64,000 nt of DNA from Bacillus_BU sp051233475. Its GTDB lineage: Bacteria; Bacillota; Bacilli; Bacillales; Cytobacillaceae. How positions within the stretch are numbered: position 1 is the stretch's first letter; the number at the start of each line of letters is the position of its first letter. Position numbers and translations under genes: made by a program. A model generated the notes under the pieces. That model ran no database searches. It saw only the letters and a program-made list of their open reading frames with translations, and had not been told where the DNA came from. The stretch is taken from positions 62,001 to 126,000 of the forward strand of contig NZ_JBKFGH010000002.1 in NCBI RefSeq assembly GCF_051233475.1, given 5' to 3'. Of the stretch, positions 61,667 through 64,000 are shown in pieces.

Positions 61667-61703
61667 AAAGACTGAAAGCTTTATTCAAAAGTTATCAGTC
61701 TTT
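61667..61703 (-). terminator. Terminator behind the degraded minus-strand gene
   Basis: Arms AAAGACTGA (61667-61675) and TCAGTCTTT (61695-61703) are followed on the minus strand by TTCTTT. Confidence 0.55.
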
Positions 61704-61730
61704 CTAGTTATTATTTTTATGTTTTTATTG

Positions 61731-61957
61731 TTACATATTACTGCCTTTGCCTGATTTACTACATTTTCTATCATAAAACCAAAATGCTTTATTAACAGCT
61801 CTCCTGGTGCAGATCCACCAAATTGATAATCCAATAACGATACCGCTATCATCGTATTTTACCTAAAGTATCAATATGATGTTTTAGTTTTCCACTTTTT
61901 ACTTCTTCATAGTAAAGCGAGTCAATCTTTTAACCAAAAAGAGTCTTCAATTATCAT
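61731..61957 (-). pseudogene. Degraded small gene with two frameshifts
   Basis: From ATG 61957 (AAGGA nearby) the frame gives MIIEDSFWLKD and stops. A frame change near 61922 gives DSLYYEEVKSGKLKHHIDTL, and a second near 61855 gives YDDSGIVIGLSIWWICTRRA to a stop at 61731. Together they make about 75 residues. The open segments follow one another without overlap loss, and a terminator follows, which supports a real but dead gene. No family was identified. Confidence 0.45.
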
Positions 61958-62063
61958 TCCTTGTTAGTACGTTAAGTTCCTGTTTATTTATATAAAACAA
62001 GCTTCACGACCGCTTCGACGTGTGTTGATTGTATATGACGACACTGGAGAGTTGCTTGTGAGT

Positions 62064-63476
62064 TTATTCATTCTCCACTGGAAGCACAACAGTAAATGGT
62101 TTTAAATCCTTAGCTGGGACAAAGCTTGAAAAGTCAAATAGCAACATTGTATTTTCCAGCTTAAAATTCTCAATCGTTTCTTCTCCATTTAAGTAAAAAG
62201 TAGATTGGAAGTGTGCTGTTTCCTTATCAATCATTTTTACTTTATTAAACGGAATACCGTGGTTTTTAGGAGGCCATGGATTTTCCGGGTCGATCTTGGT
62301 TAAATATTTTTTATCAACCAACCAGAAAGCGTATTCCAAGTTATTATTAATAATATCTAGTTTACCTTTACTCAATTTTTTCGGGAGCCCTGTAAGTTGA
62401 TAATCTATTACCAATTTCCCACCATTTTGAATAACATCATTGACCTGCAGGCCTAAGTTGAGCCGCTTGCTTTTTAATGTAAAAGATTTTTTATCCAATA
62501 GCTGTTCTACTTTTGGATCTGCAACATGTATCCGCGGATAAAAAGTAAGGGAAGTAATGGTAGAATTCAGCTTGGTCATCTCTGTCCGAACGGTATTATG
62601 ATATCCATCTTCTTGTTTCGATTCCTCAAGTGATGTTCCATTCCCAAACCTATATACTTTTCCGTCATTATCAACTGCCTTTAGTATATAAATATCATCA
62701 CCCTTGTATTTCTCCACAGTCTCATAAATAAGCGAGGAGGACGCTTTTGCGGTAAGAATCTCTTTTATACGGATTTTGAACCCATCTTCTTGGTATCCTT
62801 GCTCCTGATTAAATACAAGTGTACTATTTTTTTCTTGTTTAATTGGAATATCAAATTTCCATTCGCCATTTATCCCGTTGATATTATGAATAGTAATAGG
62901 AAGAGTATAATTCTCCTTAAATGATTTATATGGATACTCCATTTTCCATTGAAAGTTATATCCATTTTCCACTTTCTTAACGCCTGTTGACATTCCATTT
63001 AGCCAAGGGTCATTATCCCCTTTATTGTGTTCAAAATTTACATCAAAACTTACTTCCCCTTTTTCGTTATGCCCTTTTTCAACATTTTCATCTACAAATC
63101 CTGTAATTGACACCACATTGCCATCAAAGTAAGCGCTGGTTAGTTTTACAGTTACCCCGTTTTTGGTAATTGCTTGATTTAACTCAGTGACTGCATTCAG
63201 ATTAGCTAACTCCACACCTGTTGCATCATTAAATTCTTGAAAAATCCCGCCTATTAAAGGGGTATTAGCCAATACTTTATTCATTGTAGGATTAACAAAT
63301 CCGGAGGCAACCGTGATTCCCAGAAGAGCTGCAGTCGTGGCCAAACCAGCAAGAACCTTCTTTTTCTTTGATCTTCCATTCACGTCCTTGTTTAGCCCTT
63401 TGGAAATGGCGCTAAATACTTTATCTTTTGGCACAGGTATTTGCTCTATTGCGGTTTTGAATTCCTTGTTATCCAT
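62064..63476 (-). CDS. DUF4179-type membrane anti-sigma factor
   Basis: The product is 470 residues. A short cytoplasmic part (1-45) likely holds the sigma factor. One membrane helix (KVLAGLATTAALLGITVASG) is followed by the DUF4179 region (NPTMNKVLANTPLIGGIFQ). A large extracytoplasmic beta-rich domain reaches the C-terminus. ATG 63476 has GAGGAGGAC upstream and lies inside the end of the sigma gene (8-base overlap), so the pair is translationally coupled. Confidence 0.85.
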   Translation of the reverse strand: MDNKEFKTAIEQIPVPKDKVFSAISKGLNKDVNGRSKKKKVLAGLATTAALLGITVASGFVNPTMNKVLANTPLIGGIFQEFNDATGVELANLNAVTELNQAITKNGVTVKLTSAYFDGNVVSITGFVDENVEKGHNEKGEVSFDVNFEHNKGDNDPWLNGMSTGVKKVENGYNFQWKMEYPYKSFKENYTLPITIHNINGINGEWKFDIPIKQEKNSTLVFNQEQGYQEDGFKIRIKEILTAKASSSLIYETVEKYKGDDIYILKAVDNDGKVYRFGNGTSLEESKQEDGYHNTVRTEMTKLNSTITSLTFYPRIHVADPKVEQLLDKKSFTLKSKRLNLGLQVNDVIQNGGKLVIDYQLTGLPKKLSKGKLDIINNNLEYAFWLVDKKYLTKIDPENPWPPKNHGIPFNKVKMIDKETAHFQSTFYLNGEETIENFKLENTMLLFDFSSFVPAKDLKPFTVVLPVENE

Positions 63477-64000
63477 GGCATTTGTCCTCCTCATTTTTAT
63501 AGGACTTTTTTAACTCCGCTTTCCCTCTGCTTAAATAAGTTTTTACGGTATTCTCTGGAATTTCCATGACACTACTAATCGTTTTTATCGAGTAATCGTA
63601 ATAGTAAAATAGAATAATAACAGTACGATAATTCTCTCTCAGCTGCTGAATTGCATTTAAGAGTTGCAAAGATTCTTCAATGTTCGAATTTGCTTGACCC
63701 GGCAGATTTGATAGTATTTCATCACTCAGCATAACAACATTGCTTTTTCTCTTTATCACATATCCTGAACATCGAATGACAATCTTCGTTAGCCAGGTCG
63801 TAAAATACTCCGGATTTTTTAAAGAATGGATAGATGTAAGGGCCTGATAAGTTGCCTCCTGGACAACATCCAAAGCATCTTCTTCGTTATGTACATAAAG
63901 ATAGGCAGTCCGATATATTCTTTCATAGTGCTGTTGAACTAACTTTTCAAAGGCGCTCTTATCGCCTTTAATTGCTTTTTTTACTAGTCGGTGGCTTTCC
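63469..64000 (-). CDS. ECF-type RNA polymerase sigma factor (5' end off the window)
   Basis: The frame is open to the right edge, so the N-terminus is missing. Visible region 2 has HYERIYRTAYLYVHNEEDAL and DVVQEATYQAL. Region 4 has QQLRENYRTVIILFYYYDYS and the helix-turn-helix SIKTISSVMEIPENTVKTYL. The last residues overlap the anti-sigma gene. It is likely released by the anti-sigma on an envelope signal; SigV/SigM-like is the best guess. Confidence 0.88.
   Translation of the reverse strand, partial: ESHRLVKKAIKGDKSAFEKLVQQHYERIYRTAYLYVHNEEDALDVVQEATYQALTSIHSLKNPEYFTTWLTKIVIRCSGYVIKRKSNVVMLSDEILSNLPGQANSNIEESLQLLNAIQQLRENYRTVIILFYYYDYSIKTISSVMEIPENTVKTYLSRGKAELKKSYKNEEDKCHG

Overview
The window is AT-rich DNA from a low-GC Firmicute. 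Strong AGGAGG-type ribosome sites, TTG/GTG starts, hairpin-plus-U terminators and gene content (YxcD, YbxH, YczE, YehS-like, YkuD-type L,D-transpeptidase, YkoGHIJ-like sensor locus, CdaR, sorbitol and sucrose PTS) point to the Bacillaceae, most like Neobacillus/Cytobacillus/Mesobacillus-type soil bacilli. The species cannot be fixed from the sequence alone. No rRNA, tRNA, prophage or CRISPR array was found.

Layout. 1-1.5 kb: 5' part of the NAD(P)H-hydrate repair enzyme, cut by the left edge. 1.7-4.9 kb: response regulator, histidine kinase and two PepSY proteins (ykoGHIJ-like). 5-6.2 kb: small proteins and a yxcD pair. 6.2-8.6 kb: polar amino acid ABC transporter. 8.8-20 kb: a D-glucarate/galactarate catabolic region (DapA-family lyase, GntP permease, GarR, GudD, GarK, a FadR/GntR regulator, an SDR, the divergent activator CdaR and a further permease). 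It is tied together by repeated palindromic operator-like sites and interrupted by two inverted copies of a 184-bp MITE-like repeat. 20.4-26.6 kb: sorbitol operon (srlD, PRD regulator, gutM, srlA, srlE, srlB, FSA-type transaldolase). 27-33.7 kb: flavodoxin, orphan sensor kinase, L,D-transpeptidase, MFS transporter behind a perfect Fnr-type box, and SelO. 34-35.5 kb: purine permease behind a guanine-class purine riboswitch. 35.7-40.9 kb: sucrose operon (scrA, scrB, scrK) with the LacI-type repressor and four operators.

41-54.2 kb is the most unusual part: a surface-glycan-like block. One operon holds GH43, UDP-galactopyranose mutase and a ROK glucokinase. A second holds a double-membrane-anchored GH3 with swapped domain order, a normal GH3, a GtrA-like protein and a GT2. 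Upstream is an AgrC/AgrA-like GHKL kinase and LytTR regulator. A near-perfect pair of LytTR boxes 21 bp apart lies just upstream of the promoter of the GH3 operon, which links the two. 54.5-60.1 kb: YczE, YehS-like protein, aspartase, YdeI-like protein and Tat-exported PhoD. 60.6-62 kb: a decaying stretch with three damaged genes, one resembling a WXG/type VII secretion substrate. 62-64 kb: a DUF4179-type anti-sigma factor and its ECF sigma factor, cut by the right edge.

Intergenic DNA carries three repeat families: the 184-bp MITE (two copies), a four-module GCGGACA palindromic element (two copies about 21 kb apart), and a 21-bp tandem repeat at 26.8 kb.
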